Notes: generated from the sequence alone by a model not told the origin. Shown: positions 48,001 through 57,203, numbered from the stretch's first letter. The stretch: 64,000 nt of DNA from Hyparrhenia diplandra (GCA_015847255.1 JADLZK010012645.1:1-64000), one strand, 5' to 3'. A program made the numbers and translations.

Positions 48001-51000
48001 TGTCTCACGTGGCTACGCCGCCCATATAGGTCCAGATGGAGGCGATAGGTCAGGAGCCCAAATGTGCATTGGTTGTTTTTTTTTGAAAAAAAATCTACTT
48101 TTGGTCCCTTAACTTTCACGAAAAAGTACTTTAGGTTCCTCAACTCTAAAACGGACAAATCGGGTCTCTCAAGTATCGAAACCGTTCATATTACGTCTCT
48201 CGGTGGTTTTGGGACGTTGGTTTTGCTATAGTGGGTTTCTTTGGTTTTTTTTTTTTTTATTTATTTGGTAGGATCTTTAAAAATCATAGTAAATCATAAA
48301 ATGGAAAGTCCAATTTTGTTGGACTCCACACGAAGTAGATCTACACGGTGAATATATAATATGGTATGCTTTACTACAAAGTTTTTGCTATGAGGTTTTG
48401 TCTTTTTCTTTTTATTTATTTAGGTGAATCTTTGAAAAATCATAGTAAATCGTAGGAAAAATATAAAATAGAAAATCTAATTTTGTTCGACTCCACATGA
48501 GTAAATATGGTACTTTGTATGGTTTAGTCCAACAAAATAATTATAGAACCTGCAACTATGAATTATTTTAATTAATTACGAGAAAAGCATAGATCTAATG
48601 CTACAAAAAAAATTTATACTAAATCATACCATATTATATGCTCTTTGTGTAGATATTCTCATGGCAAGTCTAAAAAATTGGATTTTCTATTTTATAATTT
48701 TTCTACAATTTACTATGATTTTTTAAATATTTATCCGAAATAAATAAAAAAAAAAAAAAGACAAAATCTTCATAGAAAAAACTTTGTATTAAACCATATC
48801 ATATTTTATGTTCTTTGTGTAGATCTACTCATGTGAGTCCGACAAAGTTGGATTTTCCATCTTATGATTTTTTTACGTGATTTACTATGATTTTTCAAAG
48901 ATCTCTTTGAAATAAATAAAAAAAATGAGGAAAAACAAAATCACGGTTACTACAGAAAAGCACCACCCAAAACCAACTAGGGATGTAATATGAATGGCTT
49001 CAAAAATTGAGGGACTGTTTTGTCGGTTTTGGAGTTGATGACCTAAAATAGACTTTTCGTGAAAGTTGAGGGACCAAAGGTGGACTTTTTTTTCTTTCTT
49101 GTTCCCCTTCTCCTTTTGCGTCTTCCTCGATATTTCGACACGCGCACACGCCGTCGTGCCGCTAATACCGAGGAGGAGAAAAGAGATGTTCATCACGATG
49201 AATGAGGTCTAGCGACCGCCGGACCGCGCCATATTGCGCCATATTGCGGGATTCGGCCAGAATGAGGTCTAGCGACCGCCGGACCACGCCATATTGCGGG
49301 ATTCGACCCTGCTTCCATAAGCTTAGGGTATGCCACACCATAGCCGTGCCACCCGCTAGCAACGCCATTGGTTGTGGCTGGGCTGCAGATTTGGGAAAAA
49401 CTACTATGAGATATATAGTTGAAAGCCCGTTTGCCCTACTACAAAAATGATCATGCAAGACATATGCCAAAACTCACTTCAGGCTCGGTACCACAGCACA
49501 AGCGCGAGGTGGTGAAGGTACTCATACCCTACGGCGCTTGCCTTTGGGGCGCTCCACGTGTGGGGGCGGTGACCGCCTCGGTCCGTGTCGCACAAGAGTT
49601 TTCCCAATGAGTGCGAGATCACCTTCTTATGCGGAATGTGCGAGGCCTCAACGGCCCGCCCACCGCCTTGTTGTGAGGAGCGTTAGTGAGCAACAGCGGG
49701 CTTCGGTTGTTTGCCCGCAAGAAACCAAAATCGAGCACTTTGATGTATCGAAGTGAACAATGATTTAGTGGGATCCCAATTTGACTACGCATGCTTGCAC
49801 TGCTGTGGGTCTGCGGGGAGCCTCGTCCTCTGGTGCGGGGACATTTGGAGTGTCGAATCCTCTGCGTGCTCCGTTTCTCCATCACCATCAAGCTAAGAGG
49901 CGCGGCTAGGCGGGGTGCGCCTTGGTGGCTCACCAATGTGTGCGGCCCATCGTCGAGGGCGATAAAGGAGCCTTCCTGCGGGGGCCGGGACATCGCAGGC
50001 TCTTGTGCCGACCCATGGCTAGTTGTCGGAGACTTCAACCTCATCTCCGGGCGGCGGACAAGAACCGGGGTAATTTGAACCGCTCCCTAATGAGGAGCTT
50101 CCGAGCGTCCTCGGCGACCTCTTTGCTCTGGGAGCTGCACCTGCGCCCTGTTTACACAGTCCAACGGCCGTGACACGCGGCGGCTTGGCGCTGGATCGGG
50201 CGTTTAGCGTCACGAGTGGGCTGCGGCGGCGGTTCGTCACATCGACTCGTATTGCCTCTCTCCGACAACTCCGACCACGCTCGCTACTCCCTCTTTGCTT
50301 GGTGGCCCGTGGCCCCCGCTTCGCTTGGCGATTTCCTAACGAGTGCGGGCGGATTCGCGAAGTGGTAGCCCGCGGCAAGGGAGCCCGCAACGAGCGTCGG
50401 CGGCGTGGGCGTCGACCTCAAGGCGAGGGCCGTGGCGAGAGCGGCTGCGGACCTGGTACGACTTTGCCATCGGGGCATCGCTGCGGCTGCGGTCGCCGGG
50501 GTGGTCATCTGCGGCCGGCGTGGCGCAAGAGTCATGCGCTCTAGACCCAGGAGCTCCGGTTCTTGAGAGAAGGCTCAAGGCCGGCTTCGGCGGGGCTGTG
50601 GCCGGTAGGAGAGGACCATGGCCAGCGGCGTTCTCGCGCAAAGGTTTTGAAGGGAAAGTGATGCTGCACCAAGTTCTTCCGCCTTCGAGGCGTGCCGGAG
50701 GAGGAAGAACTACACTGGCCATTGCCCATGGGGGCACACGTTCATCGAGGAGGCCTCGCTGGGACTACTCCGCTTAGGTCTTGCGAAGGCTGCTTGAGGA
50801 GGGCGACTCTTGGGTGGCCGCAGGGCCTTCCGCAGGTGTCCCCGCTCTGCGCGCCTTTGCTTAGCGCTAGGCTCCCCACCTCCTCCCTGTCGCAAAATTG
50901 TTTTATTCCTAGTACAAGCCTCTAAGCTCCACCGCCCTAGCCGGTGCTCTTTGTTAGTGTTCGCCTAGTCACCCTAGGAATCTCGCTTGTGGGATGATTA

Positions 51001-54000
51001 GGTTGTAAACAAACCTCCCACTTCTCTTAATGCTAAGCGGGCAATGACCCGGTTCGAAAAAAAAACATATGCCAAAAACTTAACCGTGGCGGATGTCGGT
51101 TTGCTTTCGCGATGAGACCGCCTCACGCCCGCCATGATTAATCGATTAAGCGTCGTGGCGCAATTACGTGCCCGCCGCGACTAATCAACATTAATCACGG
51201 CTAATTGATTGCTCAGTGTGTGTCTTTTGAAAAAACTTATCCCACTCGCGAGAACCCCCATATGTTTTTTTGAAACTATGCATTGGCACGCATTGCATTA
51301 AGATAAGTGGGAATTACACATGATTCGTAAGTAATCCATAGATTCCGACGAATCCTACGTGCACAAACAAACGACAAGAAATGAGGGGGAGGGTGGGGAC
51401 GAACCCTCCATCTAACAACCCCGACGGTGAGCCTATTACAACCCAATACTCAACACCTAGGTAGCTAGCGGTGATCCGAGCCATAGGCGACAACAAAGTG
51501 ATAAAGTATGCGCTAGAACCGTGGCGGCAAAGCATCCGTCCAAACCAACCTCGGCGGCAAAGCATCTGCAGGAAAGGCGGCGACCTCGGTGGCAAAGTGT
51601 CCACGAAACCACCTCGGTGGCGAAGCATCCACGGAGATGACCGCGACCTTGGTGGCATGCGCACCTGCCGGAAAGCGCAAGCTCGTCAACTTACGAAGAT
51701 ACACGGCGGCAAAGCATCCGCCCAAACAGCGAAGAACAACACGGTGGCAAAGCATCCGCGGAACGACCACGACCACGACTACGGCTACACAACCACTAGC
51801 TAGACACACCGGTGAGGAGAGACATGAAGCACAAATAGGAGCGGCAAAGGCGACCAAAGCGACCTGGTGGGAAGCGGCGGGCGTAGAGATTCTTAAAGAA
51901 CGCCTTCAAGAAGGGTTGGCGCCGAGGACGCCATCGGCTGGCGGCCTTAGAGAGCTAAGGCGGGGGCCTTTGCCTAGAATCCGGCGCCCGAAAGCGAGGA
52001 GCATGAGACTCAAAGACGAGCGCCTTCAAGAAGGGTGCGGCGCCCGAAGCCGTCGCCGTCGTCCGCCCCAACCACGTCGGGCCGAGCTTTCACCCGGAGC
52101 TCCATGCATCCAAGTCGCGGAATGAGGAGAGCGAGGCGTCATCATCCACGCTACCACGGCGTCGGTGGCGTATCGCGAGCAGCCATCCACACCACCGCGG
52201 TGTGAGATGGCACGCTACTACCCACGCCATCCAAACCGTCGCTCGCCCCACACCCGGCCACCTCCATCCGCCCGAAACCACGCCCGACGCGACGCCGGCA
52301 AGCGGTGAAGGCGGCCGCACGCAGGAGGCTCTGAGGTGCACAGACCCCATCGCCCCCGCGATCCCCCAAGGGCGCCGTGCCTCAAGCACCGTATGCCCCC
52401 CGGTGAGACGACGCCATGGCGGCCCGACATGGGCAGCAAGCGCCGCGGGCCCCAAGGGCCCAGATCGGCGGCGCGGGCCGCCCACGACGGGAGCCGGCAT
52501 CCCATCAGCGGTGTCGCGGTGGCGGCCGCCGGCACTCCCGGCCGTCGGCGCCGTTGGGGAGGAAGGAAGGAGACCTGGCCGTCACCGGAGGTGTCGGCGG
52601 CCTCCCGAGCCTCGGCGCCAGGCGGGCGTAGGTCCCAGCTGCCCGCCATGAAGCAGCGGGATGGCGGCGGCGCCGCCGGCGAGGAGGGGGGATGGGCGCC
52701 ACCCGCGACGGATCTAGGCCACGGGGGGCGGATCCGGCTGCCCGGCACCGCCTTGGTCGTCGATCTCGTTGGAAGGGTTGAGGAGGAGGGGTGGAGGTGG
52801 TGGAAGGTGCGGGACGGTATCCCCTTTTTGGGAGTCACCGCCGGCGACGCCAAGGGCGGTGCAAAGGCGGCGGAGCGGCCAGGGGATGGGCGGGGAGGGG
52901 AGCTTCGGCGGCGGCGCCGCGGTCGCCTCGAGTCGCCCGTTTGGGGCGCCGCGGGAAAGGGGGAAGCCGGGTCCAAAAAGCGGATGCCGCAGCCCCATAT
53001 GTCATGCAATGCGGGGATCTTCTTTCCTCTCGCCGAGCTTGCCGTCTTTAGGGCCATGGCTAGCCACGTCACACCTGCGAGAGGATAGGGCGCGCTCATG
53101 GTCGGGGCCGTGTGCTCGCCGGGCGAGGCCCATGCTCATCGGAGGTGAGCGGCGAAGGGGGAGGGAGAGGATGGGGTAGGGGGATTTGCACGTGCGGATG
53201 CTTGAGCTCAAGGCGTGAGACGGACCTCGAGCTCGATGGCCCGGAGTAGGTTCCCTGCAACGAAGGTACATCGCATCGTGAGGACCAGGTCCGAGGCAAG
53301 GCTGCACCCGACGCCGGCCGCCCGAGGCGGCCGTGCCTCACCCGTGCTGCCGTAGAAGCTAGAGGAGGTCGCGAGAGGGCGCTCCAAAAGAATTCCATGA
53401 CATCGGCAGGATGATGTCGCGAGGTGGGCGACGGGAAGAAATCCGTGACAAAAAAAAAAGAAGATGAAAAAAATTGAACTCGTATCTTCGTAATGTAGGA
53501 CAGGTGGATAATTTTTTCACCCTAAAAGCAACTAAAAGCAAAGAGAGTTGCTTTCAGTTTTGTATTAGAGGAAAGGCTACTTATGGGCAAAAACAGTTGT
53601 AGTTGGGGCTTTGGTTGCTTCTGGCATTTTCTTAGGAGGTTCAAAAAGCCCAACCAAAGGCGACTTAGAACTAAGGGGAGACTACATAGGCATACGGTGA
53701 CCGTCAATCTTGTGATCTACTGCCTTAGTTCTTTGGAAGTGCTTATAGAGTTAGAGTTTATGTATGTGTATTCATAAGAGTGAGGGTGTGTATATGTGTT
53801 CAAATATGTGAGGGTGCGAATATATTGTGAGCATCTACGTCCTACATGTAATTCTTAAAAAAAAGAGTAATATATTGAATAGGTTGTGTAACAGTCAACG
53901 GCTTGACTTGTTGATTTCGTATTTAGAACATGTTTTATTACTGCCTGCTAATCTTATATTAATCTGATGATAGGCTTGGTATATTTGGCGCGATGAGAGG

Positions 54001-54369
54001 TACAACGAGCTTGTGGACCCATCTTTGCGCGGAGAATATCAAATGGTGGAACTGAGGAGGCGGATTCATATCGCGCTGCTGTGCATCCAAAAGAATCCAG
54101 ACCATCGGCCTCATATGCGAGCGGTGACCACCATGCTGAGCAACGACGATGTGAGCCTGCCCGACCCTTACCCTCCAGCCTACTTCAACCGGCCGCTCGG
54201 GGATGCCGAAACATCTGCATCGTCAAACAGCAACAGCGATGTGATCCTGCCCGAGCCCGACCATCACCCTCCACCCTACTTCAACAGGCCGCTCGGGGAT
54301 GCAGAAGCATCTGCATCAAACAACGGCACAGAGTTCTACGACGCAACGGAACGACTGCATCAGCCATAG
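38220..54369 (+). CDS. Cysteine-rich receptor-like kinase (CRK, DUF26 family), seven exons, frameshift in exon 1
   Basis: Membrane receptor kinase: two extracellular DUF26 domains, one membrane helix, one Ser/Thr kinase. Exons: 38220-39056, 39854-39955, 40047-40207, 40445-40655, 40763-41003, 41423-41579, 53974-54369. All introns are GT-AG and all phases agree; ignoring a 2-base insertion in exon 1 the total is exactly 700 codons plus stop, a normal CRK length. Kinase motifs seen: GDGSFGSV loop, VAVKRL lysine, EFLNEI glutamate, IIHRDMKPSN catalytic loop (RD type), SDFGIAR, YMAPEY and the late arginine in PDHRP. The family acts in stress and pathogen signalling at the plasma membrane. As read, the frame stops at 38753, so only about 177 residues would be made. 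Either the gene is recently dead or the indel is an assembly error. It is the tandem relative of the pseudogene at 20619. Confidence 0.85.
39116..39442. mobile_element. MITE in CRK intron 1
   Basis: Ends GCCTGTTTCGATACAAGGCC and TTGATCCAAACAGGCC are imperfect inverted repeats. The interior is full of ACTAGTTGTTAG / CTAACAACTAG motifs, typical of a common grass element family. A second GGGACTGTTTTGAT end near 39255 suggests a related copy nested inside. Confidence 0.6.
39854..39955 (+). CDS. CRK exon 2: transmembrane helix
   Basis: After an ATTCAG acceptor it encodes RLSKVNIALITIAGSVVF and VLCLILIVWIVQRIR, a single hydrophobic helix followed by basic residues (cytoplasmic side). Entry phase is 1 and exit phase 1, matching exons 1 and 3. 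It corresponds to 21881-21988 of the pseudogene. Confidence 0.85.
40047..40207 (+). CDS. CRK exon 3: juxtamembrane region and glycine loop
   Basis: Of the two nearby acceptors, the AG at 40045-40046 was chosen because only it keeps the phase. The exon encodes DYRLLRALGDWHNEV, FSLYKFSVLRDATGKFS and NKLGDGSFGSVYR, the first kinase subdomain. It ends at a GTAAGT donor and matches 22089-22240 of the pseudogene. Confidence 0.85.
40445..40655 (+). CDS. CRK exon 4: kinase subdomains II-V
   Basis: Encodes GILPDGLEVAVKRLDASSWQ with the ATP-anchoring lysine, REFLNEIKLIVRLRHANLV with the helix-C glutamate, and the hinge MMLVYEYMSNRSLDYVF. It ends in phase 1 at a GT donor. Confidence 0.9.
40763..41003 (+). 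CDS. CRK exon 5: kinase catalytic loop and DFG
   Basis: Encodes DPESRYNLNWPNRLRVIDGI, IIHRDMKPSNILLDNEMNPK and ISDFGIARIY, then DLVGT. The acceptor at 40761-40762 (CTTGCAG) gives the CRK-typical join SLDYVFSDPE. Methionine follows HRD where leucine is usual. The donor is GTAAGC. Confidence 0.9.
41054..41195. mobile_element. hAT-type MITE in CRK intron 5
   Basis: Inverted ends CTTGTTTGGCTGCAC and GTGAAGCCAAACAAG, with an exact 8-bp target duplication ACCTTATA at 41046-41053 and 41196-41203. It is 142 bp long and non-coding. Confidence 0.85.
41423..41579 (+). CDS. CRK exon 6: activation segment and subdomain IX
   Basis: Encodes CYMAPEYIRERILSVKYDVY and SFGVLLLEIISGRRVN, ending DHLLTH in phase 0 at a GTGAGT donor. 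The usual GTYGYMAPE reads GTRCYMAPE here. Confidence 0.9.
41887..42764 (-). pseudogene. LINE RNase H domain
   Basis: 42764-42228 contains CYVDAST, AGIGIFMI and VLMAEAAALALAAQV. After a one-base frameshift, 42231-41887 contains ITIFSDNQQMVHFIN and RRDQNHMVDFLARQA. The D, E, D and final D positions of RNase H are recognisable. The domain would remove RNA from the cDNA hybrid. Presence of RNase H after zf-RVT is common in plant L1-type LINEs. Confidence 0.75.
42784..43674 (-). pseudogene. LINE zf-RVT domain region
   Basis: An open frame of 296 residues begins MVNKSLIIHSAWNVANNKN. It contains FWTATHKGPRSIYWSSVMQV, WSSPWALVWSN, KSVYTYLANQQ and RLIRRAIATGERAGRYSAHI, then CCTYYGAIETDQHLFYKC, the Cys/His knuckle of the zf-RVT domain. 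It is the longest intact piece of the LINE. A separate short frame upstream (44222-43677) covers the RT thumb. Confidence 0.8.
44077..45306 (-). pseudogene. LINE reverse transcriptase remnant
   Basis: 45037-44507 encodes RSNAAPSPDGLNAAFYKSAW, FISLIPKKNNP, DYRPISLCNVIYKIITK, AQSAFIAHRHISSNII and IKIDLAKAFDRLE, subdomains 0-3 of a LINE reverse transcriptase. The next codon is TGA where tryptophan is expected. A GLRQGCPLSPYLF stretch lies near 44370. The next frame gives LFLFADDLILCGKASLEEVQ, with the catalytic FADD at about 44216-44227. At least three frame breaks. Confidence 0.8.
45307..45475. repeat. TAGCGGGCTA-repeat element nested in the LINE
   Basis: Between TTTAAATAGCGGGCTAAG and GCGGGCTATTTAAA, units of (A)TAGCGGGCTATAGCGG are repeated at least seven times, with weak inverted ends. 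It interrupts the LINE between endonuclease and reverse transcriptase. It resembles short elements seen widely in plant genomes, but I cannot name its family. Confidence 0.6.
45780..46918 (-). pseudogene. LINE endonuclease domain remnant
   Basis: A Pro/Ala/Ser-rich leader (46918-46530) is followed by MTHLAWNYRGSGGSLRSSTM and PQVCFISKTRNSN, the N-terminal strand and catalytic-glutamate region of L1 endonucleases. Here the expected ETK reads KTR, so a key residue is lost. The frame changes near 46196 and continues with MFYMGDLNELMHVNEK, where GDFN is normally found, then YERLDHCLGNAEW and MYTDHAPILV, the C-terminal SDH motif in a variant form. This enzyme nicks target DNA to prime reverse transcription. 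Confidence 0.75.
47453..48081. other. Original CRK intron sequence, no gene
   Basis: AT-rich intron DNA between the LINE target duplication and the inverted-repeat element. A short imperfect repeat, TATGGATA / GATGGGTAA(T)ATTTTA(A/C)T, occurs near 47810-47890. Nothing else was seen. Confidence 0.5.
48082..49092. mobile_element. Long inverted-repeat (foldback/Mutator-like) element, 1 kb
   Basis: The left arm begins AAATCTACTTTTGGTCCCTT and the right arm, inverted, AAAGTCCACCTTTGGTCCCT. Complementarity continues for about 400-450 bases per arm, including AAATCATAGTAAATC / GATTTACTATGATTTTT and the GTTGGACTCCACA block. Homopolymer runs blur the target duplication. No transposase. Its outer motif (GGTCCCTTAACTTTC) is common in grass intronic elements. 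Confidence 0.7.
49200..49310. repeat. 60-bp tandem duplication
   Basis: GAATGAGGTCTAGCGACCGC starts at 49199 and again at 49259. The units share GGACC(G/A)CGCCATATTGCG. The first copy has an extra internal CGCCATATTG repeat. Confidence 0.85.
49475..51064 (+). mobile_element. Internally deleted LINE in CRK intron 6
   Basis: Flanked by ACATATGCCAAAACT (49460-49474) and ACATATGCCAAAAACT (51065-51080), a target duplication directly after a poly(A) run. Inside, frames carry an L1-type endonuclease start (NVRGLNG-like and VVCPQETKIEHFDVSK near 49700-49755), then APWWLTNVCGP and DPWLVVGDFNLIS (49920-50050). After 50300 the sequence jumps to 3' material with no reverse transcriptase motifs, so the middle has been deleted. 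Multiple frameshifts. Confidence 0.8.
51065..51263. mobile_element. Remnant of a DNA element split by the LINE
   Basis: Motifs CCGTGGCGGATG, CACGCCCGCCATG, GTCGTGGCGCAATTACG and CCCGCCGCGAC resemble the subterminal repeats of the large CACTA element. The left half, with CCCTACTACAAAAATGATC, lies at about 49430-49474 before the LINE. No complete terminus was found. Confidence 0.45.
51264..53420 (-). mobile_element. GC-rich unclassified repeat with LINE/SINE-like tail
   Basis: The left edge has a T run (51265-51271) followed by TGAAACTATGCATTGGCA, as at the 3' end of a minus-strand non-LTR element. Inside are repeats of GGTGGCAAAGCATCC (51520-51755), a duplicated CGCCTTCAAGAAGGG (51901 and 52021), and a very GC-rich stretch to about 53400. 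Long open frames on both strands, up to 294 codons, are low-complexity Pro/Arg/Ala sequence caused by base composition. I see no domain. Confidence 0.45.
53421..53973. other. Intron 6 distal part, no gene
   Basis: AT-rich intron sequence leading to the AG acceptor of CRK exon 7. A GTGTGTATATGTG-like tract near 53785-53830 is the only structure seen. Confidence 0.55.
53974..54369 (+). CDS. CRK exon 7: kinase C-lobe end and tail
   Basis: Encodes AWYIWRDERYNELVDPSLRG, LRRRIHIALLCIQKNPDHRP (with the conserved late arginine) and MRAVTTMLSNDDVSLPDP, then the CRK C-tail, ending LHQP-stop at 54369. The tail contains an in-frame duplication of 96 bases (32 residues), with PPAYFNRPLGDAETSAS followed by PPPYFNRPLGDAEASAS. 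Phase 0 entry matches exon 6 across the 12.4-kb intron. Confidence 0.9.
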   Translation, partial: AWYIWRDERYNELVDPSLRGEYQMVELRRRIHIALLCIQKNPDHRPHMRAVTTMLSNDDVSLPDPYPPAYFNRPLGDAETSASSNSNSDVILPEPDHHPPPYFNRPLGDAEASASNNGTEFYDATERLHQP

Positions 54370-54780
54370 AAGGAGTCCACAGCTCGAACCCCACTGTACT
54401 GGAGTAGTATATATTTAGTTTGTTTACCTTAGCTTCAAAAGCCTTTTTTTATATAGAAAAAGGAGCTTCAAAAGCTAAATAAGATCCACGCCATCCGTAA
54501 ACTTGCATGTCAACATACTAATTACCATGTGCGCTGTGGACGCGCTGTTCATCGTTTGTGCTTTTGTTGTGTGTGAACCATACTAGTATGTATATATATT
54601 GTTTTTGGTCGCGTCCACAGGTTTCTTCAGAGATTGGTTTTAGCCTTTGTTGGATAGACTAGACGATTTTGGTAAACAATAAAAAAAAGAGACCGCAAAA
54701 ATAATAGGAAGACTAAATCTTTATTATTTATGATGATTAGAGTGTGTATTATAGGACGAACTAACAATAATAGAAAGAAT
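54370..54780. other. CRK 3' flank
   Basis: AT-rich DNA following the CRK stop. No classical AATAAA was found close by; AATAAG and TATATATTT strings are present. A transcript end within this stretch is likely but cannot be placed. Confidence 0.45.
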
Positions 54781-54975
54781 CTTTGGGTGCATCTTGTTTG
54801 GGAGAAGTCTATAGGAATGGCAAGCTTTTTTCCCCCCCGGCTTGTATTGAAAGCCAAAAGAGTTTGCCCAGTGCACTTAGACATGTTCAGCGGGCATTGC
54901 GCGCGTGGAGTAAGGAACACTTTGGTGCTGTTACTAAAGAACTTGATGAACTGCGATCCAAGCTAGAATATAGCA
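54781..54975 (+). pseudogene. Outer LINE, 5' segment (pre-RT region)
   Basis: Encodes CIESQKSLPSALRHVQRALR and WSKEHFGAVTKELDELRSKL, the linker between endonuclease and reverse transcriptase in grass LINEs. The continuation (DMRYSRQDIRRVTDRMDELL) is found only at 57204, after another LINE and its poly(A) tail. This LINE was therefore split by that insertion. Confidence 0.65.
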
Positions 54976-57203
54976 AGAATTCTGCTAGAGGATTCTGCAA
55001 TAAATGGTGTCAATGGATGGAAGAAGTAGTGTCTGGAGGCACTGTTAGTGTCAAGCTAAATAATATCATTGGTCCTTACATCAAAAGCTATAAAGGGGTT
55101 AGGCAGGGGATCCCCTGTCACCCATACTATTCAACTTTGTAGCTGATGGTTTAACAAGGATGATTGTCAAAGCCCAGATGAAGCAAAGAGTATTTGGTCT
55201 CATTGATCACATTATTGATAAAGGTGTAGTGGTGCTCCAATATGCTGATGACACCATATTATGCCTTAAGCATGATTTGGAAGGAGCCAGAAACTTAAAA
55301 TTACTGTTATACCTCTATGAACTAATGGCTGGGTTGAAAATTAACTTTCTGAAAAGTGAAATAATAACAATCAATGATGTGGATAATTGGGCTAGCATAT
55401 ATGCTGAAATTTTCACTTGTCAAATTGGCACATTTCCTATAAGATATCTAGGAGTGCCAGTAAGCCCCAGCAGGCTTCACATTATTGATTGGGCACCTTT
55501 ACAAGAAAAAAGTCAGAAAAAGCTAAGTGCTTGGAAAGGGAATGTATGTCAATTGCAGGTAGAAAAACTCTCATTGGATCTAGCCTCACAAATACTCCCA
55601 TATACCACATGTCCTTATATCTTTTTCCAAAAACTGTGGTAGCAAACCTTGATAAAGACAGAAGAAGCTTCTTCTGGCGGGGGGGGGGTACCAAAAGGAA
55701 ATACCACCTTGTAAGGTGGCCCAAGATATGCAAAGATAAGAAAAAGGGTGGATTAGGTATTAAGGATATAAGAAAGTTAAATGTCAGTTTGCTTTGTAAA
55801 TGGTTTTGGAAATTGGATACTGAGGATGGTCTATGGCAGGAAATTGTTAAATATAAATATCTCAGAAAGATACCATAACTAGTGTTAAACATAAGCAGAC
55901 TGATTCTGCTATATGGGCTGATCTTTTGAAAATTAAAAATGTCTACCTTCAAGGTAGGGTAATAAAAGTTCAGAATGGCAAATCAACCCTGTTTTGGAAA
56001 GACTCTTGGTTATTTGATAAGCCTCTTATGGTAGTTGCATCCGGTTTATTTGATGTATGTGAGCAGAAGGATATTAGGTTGGCTCAGGTTATTAATGATC
56101 CTACTTGCATAACTTTCACTAGATGGTTGGATGAGAATGATAAAAAGTTGTGGTTGTCTATTCTAGAGAAAACTCTTGCTATGAAAATCATTGATAAACC
56201 AGACTTGATTTCATGGAAATATGGAAACAAATCTCATTTTACTGTTAGATCTGTCTATAAAGCTCTAAGCTGTGAATGATTACGGCATTTACCATAAAAA
56301 AATTTTGGAAAGCTAAGATTCACTGAAAAGATCAGAATTTTTCTTTGGCTTATTCTGAATAATGCCATTCTGACTAGAGACAACATGAAGAGGAGGCATT
56401 GGCCTGGTGACTCTAAATGTAGTTTCTGTAATTGTGAGGAAACTGTAGATCACCTGTTGTTCCAATGTAATATGGCCAAATCTGTGTGGGCTACATTTGC
56501 TACCTGTTTGGGTGCACAAAATGTTCCAAAAAATATAAAACAGGCCTGGAAGTGGTGTGAAACGTGGATCTCACATGGGGCAAAGTACCATTCATTAGGA
56601 ATTGCCGCCATCTGTTGGGCTATATGGAAATCAAGGAATAAAGTCTGTTTTGAGAAAGACAAGAAAATGACACCACTTACCATCATCTGTCATGCATGCG
56701 CCTTAATGAAGTACTGGGCGGGTCTATTTGCAGGTATTGATAAGGAAGTCCTGGAGGAGGCGGTCAACAAGATGATGAAGACTGCGGTAGAGCTGATCGC
56801 CAGGAAGAAGAAGGAGGAACAACAGCAGGATAAAGTTTAATCTAAAAGAGTGAAGGAGACCGATGCTGGATGTAACATTTTGGTAGCTTTGAGTGCTGTG
56901 GGTGGCTGAAACTTGTTTCTGTCATTGATCGCAAGTCCTGAGGCGTATGTTGGTTTATACGTCTTGTGGCCTCTGAACACCCCGTTTTGCTACCTCCTTT
57001 TGTTATCTGTCGTCTGAATGTTTAGATGGTTCAGTCTCTGGTAGAGAGTTGCTGTTAAGAAGTCAAGTAGTGGTGCTTTGGCTAGTCTAATAGCTTTCTG
57101 GTAATTTGTAATCTGTCTAAGTTCAAATGCTGTCAACTTTGTATTTCCGTTATCTTTTGGTAATGGAAATGGGGAATCTTCCTCGGTTCAAAAAAAAAAA
57201 AAA
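54976..57203 (+). pseudogene. 5'-truncated LINE inserted in the outer LINE
   Basis: Starts within the reverse transcriptase palm: CNKWCQWMEEVVSGGTVSVK, then YKGVRQG followed by a frameshift, then FVADGLTRM. The catalytic motif VLQYADDTILCL is at 55232-55267 (YADD from 55241). It continues with IRYLGVPVSPSRLHIIDW, RRSFFWRGGG, LVRWPKICKDKKKGGLGI and a zf-RVT part with CSFCNCEETVDHLLFQCN, WATFATCLG and ICWAIWKSRNKVCFEKD. There is no RNase H. It ends with a poly(A) run at 57190-57203. Four or more frame breaks. A homopolymer of G at 55678 is one of them. Confidence 0.8.

Larger units (their letters stand above)
41580..53973 (+). other. Giant CRK intron 6 (12.4 kb), packed with transposons
   Basis: Donor CAC|GTGAGT and acceptor GATGATAG|GCTTGG join DHLLTH to AWYIWRDERYNELVDP, the usual CRK continuation, in phase 0. 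The intron contains an antisense LINE (41862-47452), an inverted-repeat DNA element (48082-49092), a second LINE (49475-51064) and a GC-rich repeat block (51264-53420). Remaining original intron is perhaps 2 kb. Gene finders would probably split the gene here. Confidence 0.85.

Noticed and set aside
52218..53099. 294-codon minus-strand frame (and 250 codons on plus) as a gene in the CRK intron
   Set aside because: Both strands are open at once. The composition is Pro/Arg/Ala-rich with no domain, as expected from very GC-rich repeat DNA.
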